Of a stretch of 64,000 nucleotides of DNA, positions 57,145 through 64,000 are shown piece after piece. The DNA lies in assembly GCA_003161575.1 (NCBI GenBank), contig PMOE01000072.1, positions 153,744 through 217,743 on the forward strand. Direction: 5' to 3'. This stretch comes from Acidimicrobiaceae bacterium (GTDB lineage Bacteria; Actinomycetota; Acidimicrobiia; Acidimicrobiales; RAAP-2). A model generated the notes under the pieces. The model did no database searches. It saw nothing but the letters and a program-made list of their open reading frames with translations, and was not told the origin of the DNA. Position numbers and translations under genes: made by a program. Within the stretch, counting starts at the first letter, position 1; every line of letters begins with the position of its first letter.

Positions 57145-57765
57145 TCAGGCCGCCAACCTCTCGAGCATCGTTTCTGCGGCACCCGGCGCCGATGAATGGT
57201 GGTTGACCACGGGGGTCAGGAGAATGATTTCGAGCGCCACGGCCGCCAGGACGAGCACGACGGCCAGCAAGAGGATGACAAGCCAGATCCCCTGATTGGA
57301 GCGATTGGGCTCGTCGCTCGCGGCGGCACTCGGAACGGGCACCGCCGGCTGGGGGGGAGGTGTTGCCAAATGGATGGGTGAGGCCGCCAGCTGCCGCTCC
57401 GATTTCTGTCGCGGAATCGCCGCGGGCGTGCCGGCAGCAGCCGCTGTGGGGGCGACGGGTAACGGTGCGACGTCTGGTTCGGTCTCCGGAATCGGGGAGA
57501 GGGACGCCCGAGCTACATGAGCCCCTATGGGCTCGGGCGTGATGACCGCCTCGGATTCGATGACCGCGGGTGGACGGTGTGGCTCCGGCGCGACGGCTTC
57601 AGGCCCGGCTATCGGTACGCCGGTTGACTGATGACGGGGACCCGAACGAGCCGGCGGGCTGCTTTCGTCGTGGTCAAAGGATAAGGCCGACAGGACCTCG
57701 TCGGCGACGGCGCACTGATCCGAGGAATAAGAAAGATGTCCATTGGCACTCGAGGGATGGACCAT
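57145..57765 (-). CDS. tail-anchored Pro/Ala-rich membrane protein
   Basis: 206 residues, not assigned to a family. Residues 1-155 are low-complexity and Pro/Ala/Glu-rich, presumably disordered and cytoplasmic. A single helix (about 159-184, 'WLVILLLAVVLVLAAVALEIILL' shortened here to its position) is followed by about 22 extracytoplasmic residues. GGGTGGAG lies about 6 nt before ATG 57765. TTACACT about 40 nt upstream is a possible -10. It lies 105 bp downstream of the ABC exporter genes on the same strand. Confidence 0.6.
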   Translation of the reverse strand: MVHPSSANGHLSYSSDQCAVADEVLSALSFDHDESSPPARSGPRHQSTGVPIAGPEAVAPEPHRPPAVIESEAVITPEPIGAHVARASLSPIPETEPDVAPLPVAPTAAAAGTPAAIPRQKSERQLAASPIHLATPPPQPAVPVPSAAASDEPNRSNQGIWLVILLLAVVLVLAAVALEIILLTPVVNHHSSAPGAAETMLERLAA

Positions 57766-57870
57766 GACACACGCTCCACCCGCCACAATGACCGCCCGAA
57801 CCAGTGTAACCGAACAGAATCGACAATCCATTTGTCTCTCAGGCGAGGCGAAACACCAACCCACTTGGGT

Positions 57871-58740
57871 TCACGGGAGCAAGAGTTTGGCCAGACGGCG
57901 AGCCGTGATGCTGAGACCGAATATTCCCATTAGCGCCAGGTACGCGACGTGGCCGACCATGGCCCAGTTGAAGGCGCCAAGATCGAAGCCCCGCAGTAAG
58001 GAAACTCCCTGGTAAAGCGGGGTGCATTGCACCACGACTTGGAGCCAGCCCGGGTACACCGAGAGGGGATAAAAGGTGGCCGAGAAGAGGAACAAAGGAA
58101 TGATCGCCAAAGACACCATGTCGAAGTCCTGCCAACTTCGCATGAAGGTGGTCCCGGCCATCCCCGCGCACGAAAAGGCGAAGGTGATGAGCATCGCTCC
58201 GGGGTAGCACAGGATCGCCCAGGGTGACTGCACGTACCCGAGGGCGGCCATGACCACGAGAAACGCCCCCGAGTACAACGCACCGCGAATGAGAGCCCAG
58301 CTGAGTTCGCCGAGAGCAATGTCGCCCACCCCGAGCGGAGTCGACAGAACAGCGTCGTACGTCTTGGCGATCTTCAGTTTGAAGAAGATGTTGAAGGTCG
58401 AGTCGAATATGGCCCCGTTCATCGCAGATGACGCCAACAGCCCGGGCGCAACAAAGGCGGTGTAGGCCACGATCTGGCCGTCAACGGGGATCCCCCCGAC
58501 CAGGTGATTGAGCCCGACCCCGATCGACAACAAGTAGAAGAAGGGCTCGAAGAAGCCTGAGACGAGGTAGATCCACCCGCGCTTGTAGACGACGATGTTG
58601 CGCTCGACAATCCGACGGGCCCGTCGGGTTCCAAAGAGCGCCGTCGGGGTCATGCGCAATGGAAAGGAGGCGGCAGGCCGAGCCTCGGGAACCGAGATCT
58701 CTGCGCCCCCCTCCTCATTGACGCCCGAATGGATGCTCAT
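57871..58740 (-). CDS. ABC-2 type exporter permease
   Basis: 289 residues with six helices. 'FFEPFFYLLSIGVGLNHLVGG' and 'IPLFLFSATFYPLSVYPGWLQ' are ABC-2 hallmarks (NodJ/DrrB group). A cytoplasmic N-terminus of about 40 residues precedes helix 1. ATG 58740 overlaps the stop of the paralogous upstream permease gene by ATGA. The two permeases presumably form a heterodimeric channel with the ATPase at 59576-60556 and export a lipid, polyketide or polysaccharide. Confidence 0.88.
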   Translation of the reverse strand: MSIHSGVNEEGGAEISVPEARPAASFPLRMTPTALFGTRRARRIVERNIVVYKRGWIYLVSGFFEPFFYLLSIGVGLNHLVGGIPVDGQIVAYTAFVAPGLLASSAMNGAIFDSTFNIFFKLKIAKTYDAVLSTPLGVGDIALGELSWALIRGALYSGAFLVVMAALGYVQSPWAILCYPGAMLITFAFSCAGMAGTTFMRSWQDFDMVSLAIIPLFLFSATFYPLSVYPGWLQVVVQCTPLYQGVSLLRGFDLGAFNWAMVGHVAYLALMGIFGLSITARRLAKLLLP

Positions 58741-59561
58741 ACGATCAGCCGCTTCTTGAAGCTGATACCGGCCAACCAGTACCCGATGCCCACCAGGGCG
58801 ACCAGGTAGACCGCACTGCCAACCGCCGGCCACAAAGAGAGGTTGCCCAGGACCAGCCCGCGACAGAGGAATACCCCGTGGTACAGGGGAGTGGCGTAGG
58901 CGATAGGCCGGAGCCAGACCGGCAGTTGGCTCACCGGGAAGAACGTCCCGGAGAACAAGAACAACGGGATGAGCCCGAACCGGTAGAGGGTGGTGAAGCC
59001 GACATCGCGCTCCTGGCGGGCCGAGTACGCGGCAATCGGCGCGGCGAAGGCCATGCCGGTCATGATGGCCGCGGGCAGAGCCAAGATCCCGTACCAGGAC
59101 TTCACCGCGCCGAAGACGGCCATGACACCGAGGTAGATGGACGACACGATGGCCAGCCGCACGGCGATCCAGCCCAACTGACCCCGCAGCACGTCGACCA
59201 CTCGGAGGGGCGTGGCCAGCATGGCGAAGTACGTCTTCATCCACTTGATGGCACCCATGATCGGGTACATCGCCTCGTTGCCCCCGATCTGCATGGCCGT
59301 TCCCGCCAAGAGTCCGGGAGCCAAAAAGATGAGGTAGGAAACACCGTCAACCGTGTGGGAGTGCTTATCGACCAACGAGCCGAGGCCCACCCCCATGGCT
59401 GCGAGGTAGAGGATCGGGTAGAGAAAGCTCGTTGTGATCGAGCTCCGCCAGGTCCGCTTGTACTGATAAGCGAAGTACCCCATGGCTCGGAGTGCCATTG
59501 GCGTGGCGATGCGCCGCCGCGAAGGAGCCTCTTGGAACTCGACTTGCCGGGATACAACCAC
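58737..59561 (-). CDS. ABC-2 type exporter permease
   Basis: 274 residues, a paralogue of the next gene, with the same six-helix plan. 'FLYPILYLAAMGVGLGSLVD' and 'GLIPLFLFSGTFFPVSQLPVWL' are conserved. GTG 59561 lies 14 bp after the ATPase stop. ATGA coupling to the second permease implies equal synthesis of both subunits. Confidence 0.87.
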   Translation of the reverse strand: MVVSRQVEFQEAPSRRRIATPMALRAMGYFAYQYKRTWRSSITTSFLYPILYLAAMGVGLGSLVDKHSHTVDGVSYLIFLAPGLLAGTAMQIGGNEAMYPIMGAIKWMKTYFAMLATPLRVVDVLRGQLGWIAVRLAIVSSIYLGVMAVFGAVKSWYGILALPAAIMTGMAFAAPIAAYSARQERDVGFTTLYRFGLIPLFLFSGTFFPVSQLPVWLRPIAYATPLYHGVFLCRGLVLGNLSLWPAVGSAVYLVALVGIGYWLAGISFKKRLIV

Positions 59562-59575
59562 GCAACGACCCCGCT

Positions 59576-60556
59576 TCAGTCGACCAGTGTCCGACCAGTG
59601 AGCCGGAGGAAGACGTCCTCAAGTGTGGACCGGCGCACCAATGCGCTCACCGGCGTAAAACCGCGTCTGTGCACCTCGGACAGGGTCTCGTCGCCGTCGG
59701 TCGCATAGAGCAAGATGCGGTCGGGCAGGACCTCGATCCGTTCGGCCAGACCGTCCAGTTTGGGCGCGATGTTCTCGTGCTCGTCTGCTCCGAAGCGCAG
59801 CTCAACCACTTCTTTGGTCGAGTATTGATCGATAAGTTGACGCGGAGTCCCGTGCGCCGCGAACGTTCCTTTGTCCATGACGACCAGACGGTCGCAGAGC
59901 TGCTCGGCTTCGTCCATGTAGTGAGTGGTGATGACCAGCGTCACCCCCTGCTGTTTGAGCCTGTACAGACGATCCCAGAGGAGGTGACGGGCCTGGGGGT
60001 CGAGCCCGGTCGTCGGCTCATCCAAGATCAGCAGGTCAGGCTCGGAGATGAGCGACCGGGCGATGGTCAGACGCCGCTTCATACCACCAGAGAGCGGGTC
60101 GACCCGGTCGTTGGCCCGCTCGGTCAGTTGGGCGAACTCGAGCAGGCGGTTCGCCCGCTCCCGGATGACCTTTTTGGGCAGGTCGAAGTAGCGGCCGTAG
60201 ACCATCAGGTTGTCCATGACGGTCAACTCAAGGTCGAGCGAGTCCTCTTGGGGGACCAGGCCGATCCGGGAACGGATCTTGGGGCCGTCGGCCGCGGGAT
60301 CCATGCCGAGCACACGCAAGGTGCCCCCGCTCAGAGGGGACATGCACGAGATCATTTTCATCGTCGAGGTCTTGCCGGCCCCGTTGGGTCCGAGGAACCC
60401 GAAGGACTCGCCCTTTTCGATGTCGAAGTCCACTTGGTCGACCGCGACGAAGTCACCGAACCGCTTGACCAGGCCCCGCGCCCAGATGAGCGGCTCAGTA
60501 CCGTCGACAGCGGGCAACGCCCGCGTGCTGGCGCCCGGGGCAGAAGGGCGCGTCAT
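59576..60556 (-). CDS. ABC exporter ATP-binding protein (NodI/DrrA type)
   Basis: 326 residues. Walker A GPNGAGKTS, signature LSGGM ('DPLSGGMKRRLTIARSL'), Walker B LLILDEP and switch His in 'ITTHYMDEAEQLC'. It has the C-terminal extension of about 80 residues characteristic of DrrA/NodI ATPases, ending 'VSALVRRSTLEDVFLRLTGR'. It energises export through the two ABC-2 permeases downstream. ATG 60556 is preferred because TAGCGT ends 7 nt upstream (leaderless) and it leaves the usual family length; ATG 60586 and 60676 are in-frame alternatives. Confidence 0.9.
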   Translation of the reverse strand: MTRPSAPGASTRALPAVDGTEPLIWARGLVKRFGDFVAVDQVDFDIEKGESFGFLGPNGAGKTSTMKMISCMSPLSGGTLRVLGMDPAADGPKIRSRIGLVPQEDSLDLELTVMDNLMVYGRYFDLPKKVIRERANRLLEFAQLTERANDRVDPLSGGMKRRLTIARSLISEPDLLILDEPTTGLDPQARHLLWDRLYRLKQQGVTLVITTHYMDEAEQLCDRLVVMDKGTFAAHGTPRQLIDQYSTKEVVELRFGADEHENIAPKLDGLAERIEVLPDRILLYATDGDETLSEVHRRGFTPVSALVRRSTLEDVFLRLTGRTLVD

Positions 60557-61202
60557 CGATCTCACGCTACCCGCGTTGTGTGACATCTCTGTCAGGGTTG
60601 GGGGGCGCGCCCTGTCAGTCGACGTGCCTGCATCGTCCAGTTTGGCGGCGGGAGTGGCGTCGGCGGGTTCGATCACTGTCAGTTCCGTTCAGTTCGTGGC
60701 GGCGAGCCCGCGGGGCGCGCCGAGCGGGAGGAGAAAGGCCAAGGGGACTCGACTCTGAGGGCCATCCGACCGCGAGCGGCCCGATCGGTGGGTGCTTCAT
60801 AGACCGCTCAGCGATGGGCCGTCGTCCGTTCGGCGACGACAGGCCCCGGCGATCCGGGCTCAGTCCTCTTGGAAGGGGACAGCCGGTCGATGCTCGGACA
60901 GGCCGACGCTCGTCGGGGTGGTGCCCCAGAGCCTCACATTGTCAGCGGTGCACGACATAGATAGATAAATGATACGGATCGACAACAAGAAGTCAACAGA
61001 TGATGCGCGCAACATCGGTACCGTTGGTCCACGGCGAGCCGTCGCAGCCAATTCGTGACTCTGGGCGCCGGAGAGGTCGTCTTTTGGTGCCTTCGGGTTT
61101 GGCGAGAGTTCGCGTACTCGAAACAGCGGCGAAACAACCCGGTGAGAGGGTGGGGCCGTGGTCGATCACGTCGACGCCGCAGACCCGGCCCGGGCAACAT
61201 AG
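60557..61202. other. 646-bp divergent intergenic region
   Basis: No gene recognised. It holds the exporter promoter at its left end and an A/T-rich patch at about 60955-61010 (ATAGATAGATAAATGATA), which could contain promoters for the ACT-domain gene or a long leader. No known riboswitch or RNA was identified. Confidence 0.4.
60564..60569 (-). promoter_or_regulatory. candidate -10 box TAGCGT
   Basis: TAGCGT on the minus strand ends 7 nt before ATG 60556 of the ABC exporter operon, with no Shine-Dalgarno sequence. Confidence 0.4.
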
Positions 61203-61904
61203 ATGGAGCGGGTCTCGATTCGCATCTGGCTCCCGGATCAACCCGGGATGTTGGGGGCGGTGGCTCTGCGCATTGCGGCGATGCGTGGCAACGTCGTGGG
61301 CCTCGAAGTACTTGAGCGCCATGGTGGGATGGCGATCGACGACCTCGTGGTCGAACTCTTGGACCGCAACATGGTCGACGAACTATGCACGCAGGTCCGC
61401 CAGATCGATGGAGCCGGGGTCGAGGACTTCCATTTTGTTGCACCTGACGCCGAGGATCGGGGACTTGAAGTCGTCGCTGCCGCCATCTCCATTCTCGAGA
61501 CGGCCAACCCCACGGCCGCGTTGGCCGCCCTCATGGGCCACACCCTTGAGCTCTTCAGGGCGGAGTGGGCCGGACTGGCTGACCTCGGAAACGAGGCTTA
61601 CGTAGAGTCCGCAGGCCCAGTGCCCCCGATCGACCAGCTCCTCGCCTCCGTTCGCAGCGACAGTGTGGCTGTCAACAATAAGGTGGACCATGAGCCCTCT
61701 TGGACACCCCAAGAGCCAGAGAATGGGTCGGGGGGACGAGGCCTTCTGGTCGAGAAGCTCCAAGAGATCGGTCTGAACTTGGCCCTCGGGCGAACCGCCC
61801 CTTTCCGCACGCGCGAGCGCCGGGAGGTCGAGATGCTGGCCCGGGTCACGGACCGGGCGTGCCGACCGGCCCTCCACGCCGACAGGATTCCACCGGGTTG
61901 GTGA
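61203..61904 (+). CDS. ACT-domain protein with unassigned C-terminal half
   Basis: 233 residues. Residues about 3-75 form an ACT domain: 'VSIRIWLPDQPGMLGAVALRIA' shows the D-x-P-G-x-L ligand loop, followed by 'GNVVGLEVLERHGGMAIDDLVVEL'. ACT domains bind amino acids or other small ligands as regulatory modules. A second, partial repeat-like segment around 60-100 is diverged. The C-terminal 130 residues show a helix 'LGHTLELFRAEW'-like region and no recognised catalytic motif. ATG 61203 has no clear ribosome-binding site, so the start is uncertain. It may be a small-molecule sensor. Confidence 0.65.
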   Translation: MERVSIRIWLPDQPGMLGAVALRIAAMRGNVVGLEVLERHGGMAIDDLVVELLDRNMVDELCTQVRQIDGAGVEDFHFVAPDAEDRGLEVVAAAISILETANPTAALAALMGHTLELFRAEWAGLADLGNEAYVESAGPVPPIDQLLASVRSDSVAVNNKVDHEPSWTPQEPENGSGGRGLLVEKLQEIGLNLALGRTAPFRTRERREVEMLARVTDRACRPALHADRIPPGW

Positions 61905-61945
61905 AGGCGTGCACCTCCGTTTATTTGCGCCTTAAACAGGCAAGA

Positions 61946-61951
61946 TAGCTT
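61946..61951 (+). promoter_or_regulatory. candidate -10 box TAGCTT
   Basis: TAGCTT ends 8 nt before ATG 61960 of the LCP gene, without a Shine-Dalgarno sequence between, consistent with leaderless transcription. Confidence 0.4.
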
Positions 61952-61959
61952 TGGGGTCC

Positions 61960-63735
61960 ATGCCGGGCGAGGTCCCCAACGAGGAGGGCTCGCCCTCGCT
62001 CGACCACGAGCCGCCGGCACCCGGCGTCGCCCCGGACGGCGATCAGGCCAGCCCGGTCGCCAACGAGGCTGGCCTCGTCGCACTGGGCCAGCAAGTGGAC
62101 GCAGCCAACGCCCGGTCCCGCCGCGGCGGCAAGGGCAAGCACGGCGCTAAGACTCGCCATCGGGGGTTGAAGTGGGGTCTCGGAATCGCCGCCCTGGTGA
62201 TCCTGGTCGTAGCCGGATCAGTCGCCGGGTATGCGTGGTATCTCAACAATGAGGTCACTCGGGTCAGCGTCAAGAACCTGAGCACCGGTCCGACCAAGGG
62301 GGTCGATGCGGGAACCGAGAACATCCTCATGGTCGGATCGACGTCTCGCTGCGCGCTCAAGGTCCAAAACCCCGCCTACGGCCTCTGCTCCGAGGGCGTG
62401 ACCGGCGTCAACAGCGACGTGGTCATGATTCTCCACCTCAACCCCACGACCCCCTCGGTCTCGGTGCTCTCCTTGCCCCGTGACCTCTTCGTCCCCAATG
62501 CCCGGGCCGACGGGGCCAACAAGATCGACGCCGCCCTGGTCGAGGGACCGAGCCAGCTGGTCGCGGCCATCGAAGAGGACTTTGGAATACCGATCCAGCA
62601 CTATGTCGAGCTCAACTTCGACAGCTTCGCCAACGTCGTCAATGCACTGGGCGGCATCAAGATGTACTTCCCAGAACCCGTCTACGACGCCTACTCGGGC
62701 CTGAATATCCAGACCACCGGCTGCATACAGCTCGACGGGATCCAGGCACTGCAGGTGGTGCGGGCCCGCCACCTCCAATACAAAGGCCCCGGGGTCACCA
62801 CCACCGATCCCGCCTACTGGCCCCAGGAGGGCCAGAGTGACCTGGCCCGGATCCGTCGCGACCACGAATTCCTTCGGGTGCTCGCGGCAGCCGTCGACAA
62901 GAGGGGGCTTTCTGATCCGGCTACCGATTTGAGCCTCATCGGCGCCCTGGCACCCCAGCTAACCGTCGATAGCGGCCTCTCCTCGAGCCACATGGTCAAC
63001 CTGGTCCTCGACTACCACGGGGTGAAGGTCGGCAAGGCGCCCCAGCTGACCGTTCCGGTTCTCGTCGATCAGTTCGGTAACTATGTGTACCAGGGCGGCA
63101 ATTACGGCGACATCGAATTTCCCGACCAGCCCCAGGATCGATCCGTCGTCGACCAGTTCTTGGGCGTCTCGGCCGACACCGACACCATGAACGGTGGGCC
63201 CCTCCCCGCGCCTGGTTCGGTGACGGTCTCAGTGCTCAACGGCTCGGGCACGACAGACCAGGCGACCGAGACTGCCGCCGCCTTCACCCAACTCGGCTTC
63301 AAAGTCGTGGCAACTGGTGACTCGGCGCCGGTGGGTGACGAGTCAGAAACCGTCGTCACCTACGCGCACAAGACTGCGACCGACGAGGCTGCGGCCCAGC
63401 TGGTGGCCCAGTCAATCACCGGCTCGGTCATATTGGCGCTCGGGGCGACGTCAAACGGGGCCCAAGTGACCGTCACCACCGGGAGCAACTTCGCAGTCGT
63501 CCCTCCGGGGTCCCTGCCGAGCGCGACAACGAGAACGACTGCCCCCCGGGCCCATGCCACGGTCACGAAGGGGTCGACTACCAGCACCCTTGGATCGGTG
63601 GCACCCACCACCACGACGACCACCCAACCGGCTTCGATTGCCAACGGAACGTTCAGTGCGCCCAGCAAGGCGATAGAGGCGCTGGCTCCATGGGATCCGC
63701 GCTCGTGCTCGGCGTCGGGCGGTGAGGGCCCTTGA
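61960..63735 (+). CDS. LytR-CpsA-Psr (LCP) family cell-wall glycopolymer ligase
   Basis: 591 residues. A cytoplasmic N-terminus (1-70), one helix (about 72-94) and an extracellular LCP domain (about 118-350) show 'VLSLPRDLFVP', 'NKIDAAL', 'VVRARHLQYK' and 'DLARIRRDHEFLRVL'. LCP enzymes attach undecaprenyl-linked polymers such as arabinogalactan or teichoic acid to peptidoglycan. A LytR_C domain follows (about 408-500, 'SVTVSVLNGSGTTDQATETA'), then a Thr/Pro-rich tail. The usual 'GSDSR' strand end is 'GSTSR' here and is followed by a Cys-bounded insertion (Cys131-Cys143). ATG 61960 follows a -10 box. Confidence 0.92.
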   Translation: MPGEVPNEEGSPSLDHEPPAPGVAPDGDQASPVANEAGLVALGQQVDAANARSRRGGKGKHGAKTRHRGLKWGLGIAALVILVVAGSVAGYAWYLNNEVTRVSVKNLSTGPTKGVDAGTENILMVGSTSRCALKVQNPAYGLCSEGVTGVNSDVVMILHLNPTTPSVSVLSLPRDLFVPNARADGANKIDAALVEGPSQLVAAIEEDFGIPIQHYVELNFDSFANVVNALGGIKMYFPEPVYDAYSGLNIQTTGCIQLDGIQALQVVRARHLQYKGPGVTTTDPAYWPQEGQSDLARIRRDHEFLRVLAAAVDKRGLSDPATDLSLIGALAPQLTVDSGLSSSHMVNLVLDYHGVKVGKAPQLTVPVLVDQFGNYVYQGGNYGDIEFPDQPQDRSVVDQFLGVSADTDTMNGGPLPAPGSVTVSVLNGSGTTDQATETAAAFTQLGFKVVATGDSAPVGDESETVVTYAHKTATDEAAAQLVAQSITGSVILALGATSNGAQVTVTTGSNFAVVPPGSLPSATTRTTAPRAHATVTKGSTTSTLGSVAPTTTTTTQPASIANGTFSAPSKAIEALAPWDPRSCSASGGEGP

Positions 63736-64000
63736 CAGCCCGTTGCCTCTCGACCCCGCAGCGACCAGGCCGGGCGCGACGGTGAGAGGTCACCGCCACC
63801 GGTTCGGCGTCGTCGCTGCGGTGCTCGTCCTGGCCGGAACCCTCTCGACCGGTGGTCCCGCGGGGACCCTCCCGGCGGCGGCCGTGCACCCCGCCGCCTC
63901 GTACTCGGGCCGCTACTCCCAGGCGGCGGTGGCTCTGTCGCCCACCCCCGACGGCGGTGGGTACTGGATCGTCTCGACTGACGGCGGCATCTTCAGCTTC
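63722..64000 (+). CDS. secreted GYW-repeat protein, truncated by the window edge
   Basis: At least 93 residues, open at the right edge. GTG 63722 overlaps the LCP stop by 14 nt; GTG 63782 is an alternative. A signal peptide ('GVVAAVLVLAGTLSTGG') precedes a first repeat 'PTPDGGGYWIVSTDGGIFSF', the same repeat family as the protein at 23565-25565. The complete length and domain plan cannot be seen. Confidence 0.75.
   Translation, partial: MRALDSPLPLDPAATRPGATVRGHRHRFGVVAAVLVLAGTLSTGGPAGTLPAAAVHPAASYSGRYSQAAVALSPTPDGGGYWIVSTDGGIFSF

Noticed and set aside
1..64000. CRISPR arrays, insertion sequences, prophage, attachment sites
   Set aside because: No regularly spaced direct repeats other than coding repeats, and no transposase, integrase or phage protein motifs were seen on either strand.

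Overview
The window is GC-rich (mostly C or G at third codon positions), densely packed DNA from an actinomycete. The best guess is a member of the class Acidimicrobiia. Supporting signs are two mycothiol-enzyme-type DinB-fold proteins, an actinobacterial SOS mutasome (imuA'-imuB-dnaE2) behind a CGAAC-N4-GTTCG LexA box, secreted proteins built of 'GYWLVGSDGGVFAFGDA'-type repeats (25 kb and the window's right edge), many apparently leaderless promoters, and soil/marine-type lipid and xenobiotic enzymes. No rRNA, tRNA, CRISPR, phage or insertion-sequence genes were recognised. The class assignment is inference.

Layout. 0-4.7 kb: SDR and dihydrodipicolinate-reductase-like dehydrogenases, a flavin amine oxidase, a small ABM-type monooxygenase, chorismate mutase and an 82-residue protein with a HiPIP-like four-cysteine pattern. 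4.8-9.9 kb: imuA'-imuB-dnaE2 operon (minus strand). 10-18.7 kb: Smr protein, two-lobed aspartyl-protease-like lipoprotein, DinB-fold enzyme, SRAP peptidase (abasic-site DNA crosslinker), Tat-exported phospholipase C family protein, an unrecognised protein, a CaiB/BaiF CoA-transferase, a decayed ion-channel fragment and a membrane protein. 19-29.8 kb: VOC protein, Gfo/Idh/MocA oxidoreductase, alpha/beta hydrolase plus threonine-dehydratase-like enzyme, NagB-like deaminase, secreted beta-helix/repeat protein, SRPBCC protein, dienelactone-hydrolase-like enzyme, TauD dioxygenase, DinB-like protein and a CadD-like transporter.

29.8-42.9 kb is the most interesting block: ten collinear minus-strand genes, nearly all overlapping or a few bases apart. 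In transcription order they are a SemiSWEET with a long soluble tail, a GH4 glycosidase, a 3-hydroxyisobutyrate-dehydrogenase-like reductase, a class I aldolase, an FGGY sugar kinase, a LarA-type nickel-pincer racemase/epimerase, a chimera of an MFS transporter and a LivF ATPase, a fused LivH-LivM permease, LivG, and a Liv-type binding protein. I read this as an uptake and catabolic system for a sugar, sugar acid or polyol, served by a transporter whose parts have been fused twice.

43-53 kb: DoxX-like protein, GNAT acetyltransferase, a GT-C-fold membrane glycosyltransferase, two SDRs (one lacking the catalytic residues), an APC permease, a mycothiol-type enzyme, and an alpha/beta hydrolase overlapping an MFS exporter. 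53.6-64 kb: cell-envelope functions, namely a YkcB-like glycosyltransferase translationally coupled to a GT2-GtrA fusion, a tail-anchored Pro/Ala-rich protein, a DrrAB-like ABC exporter, an ACT-domain protein, an LCP (LytR-CpsA-Psr) ligase and the start of another secreted repeat protein cut by the window edge.

Many genes have a TANNNT-like -10 box 6-8 nt before the start codon and no Shine-Dalgarno sequence, so leaderless transcription appears common here. Translational coupling (ATGA, GTGA or TGATG overlaps) dominates inside operons.
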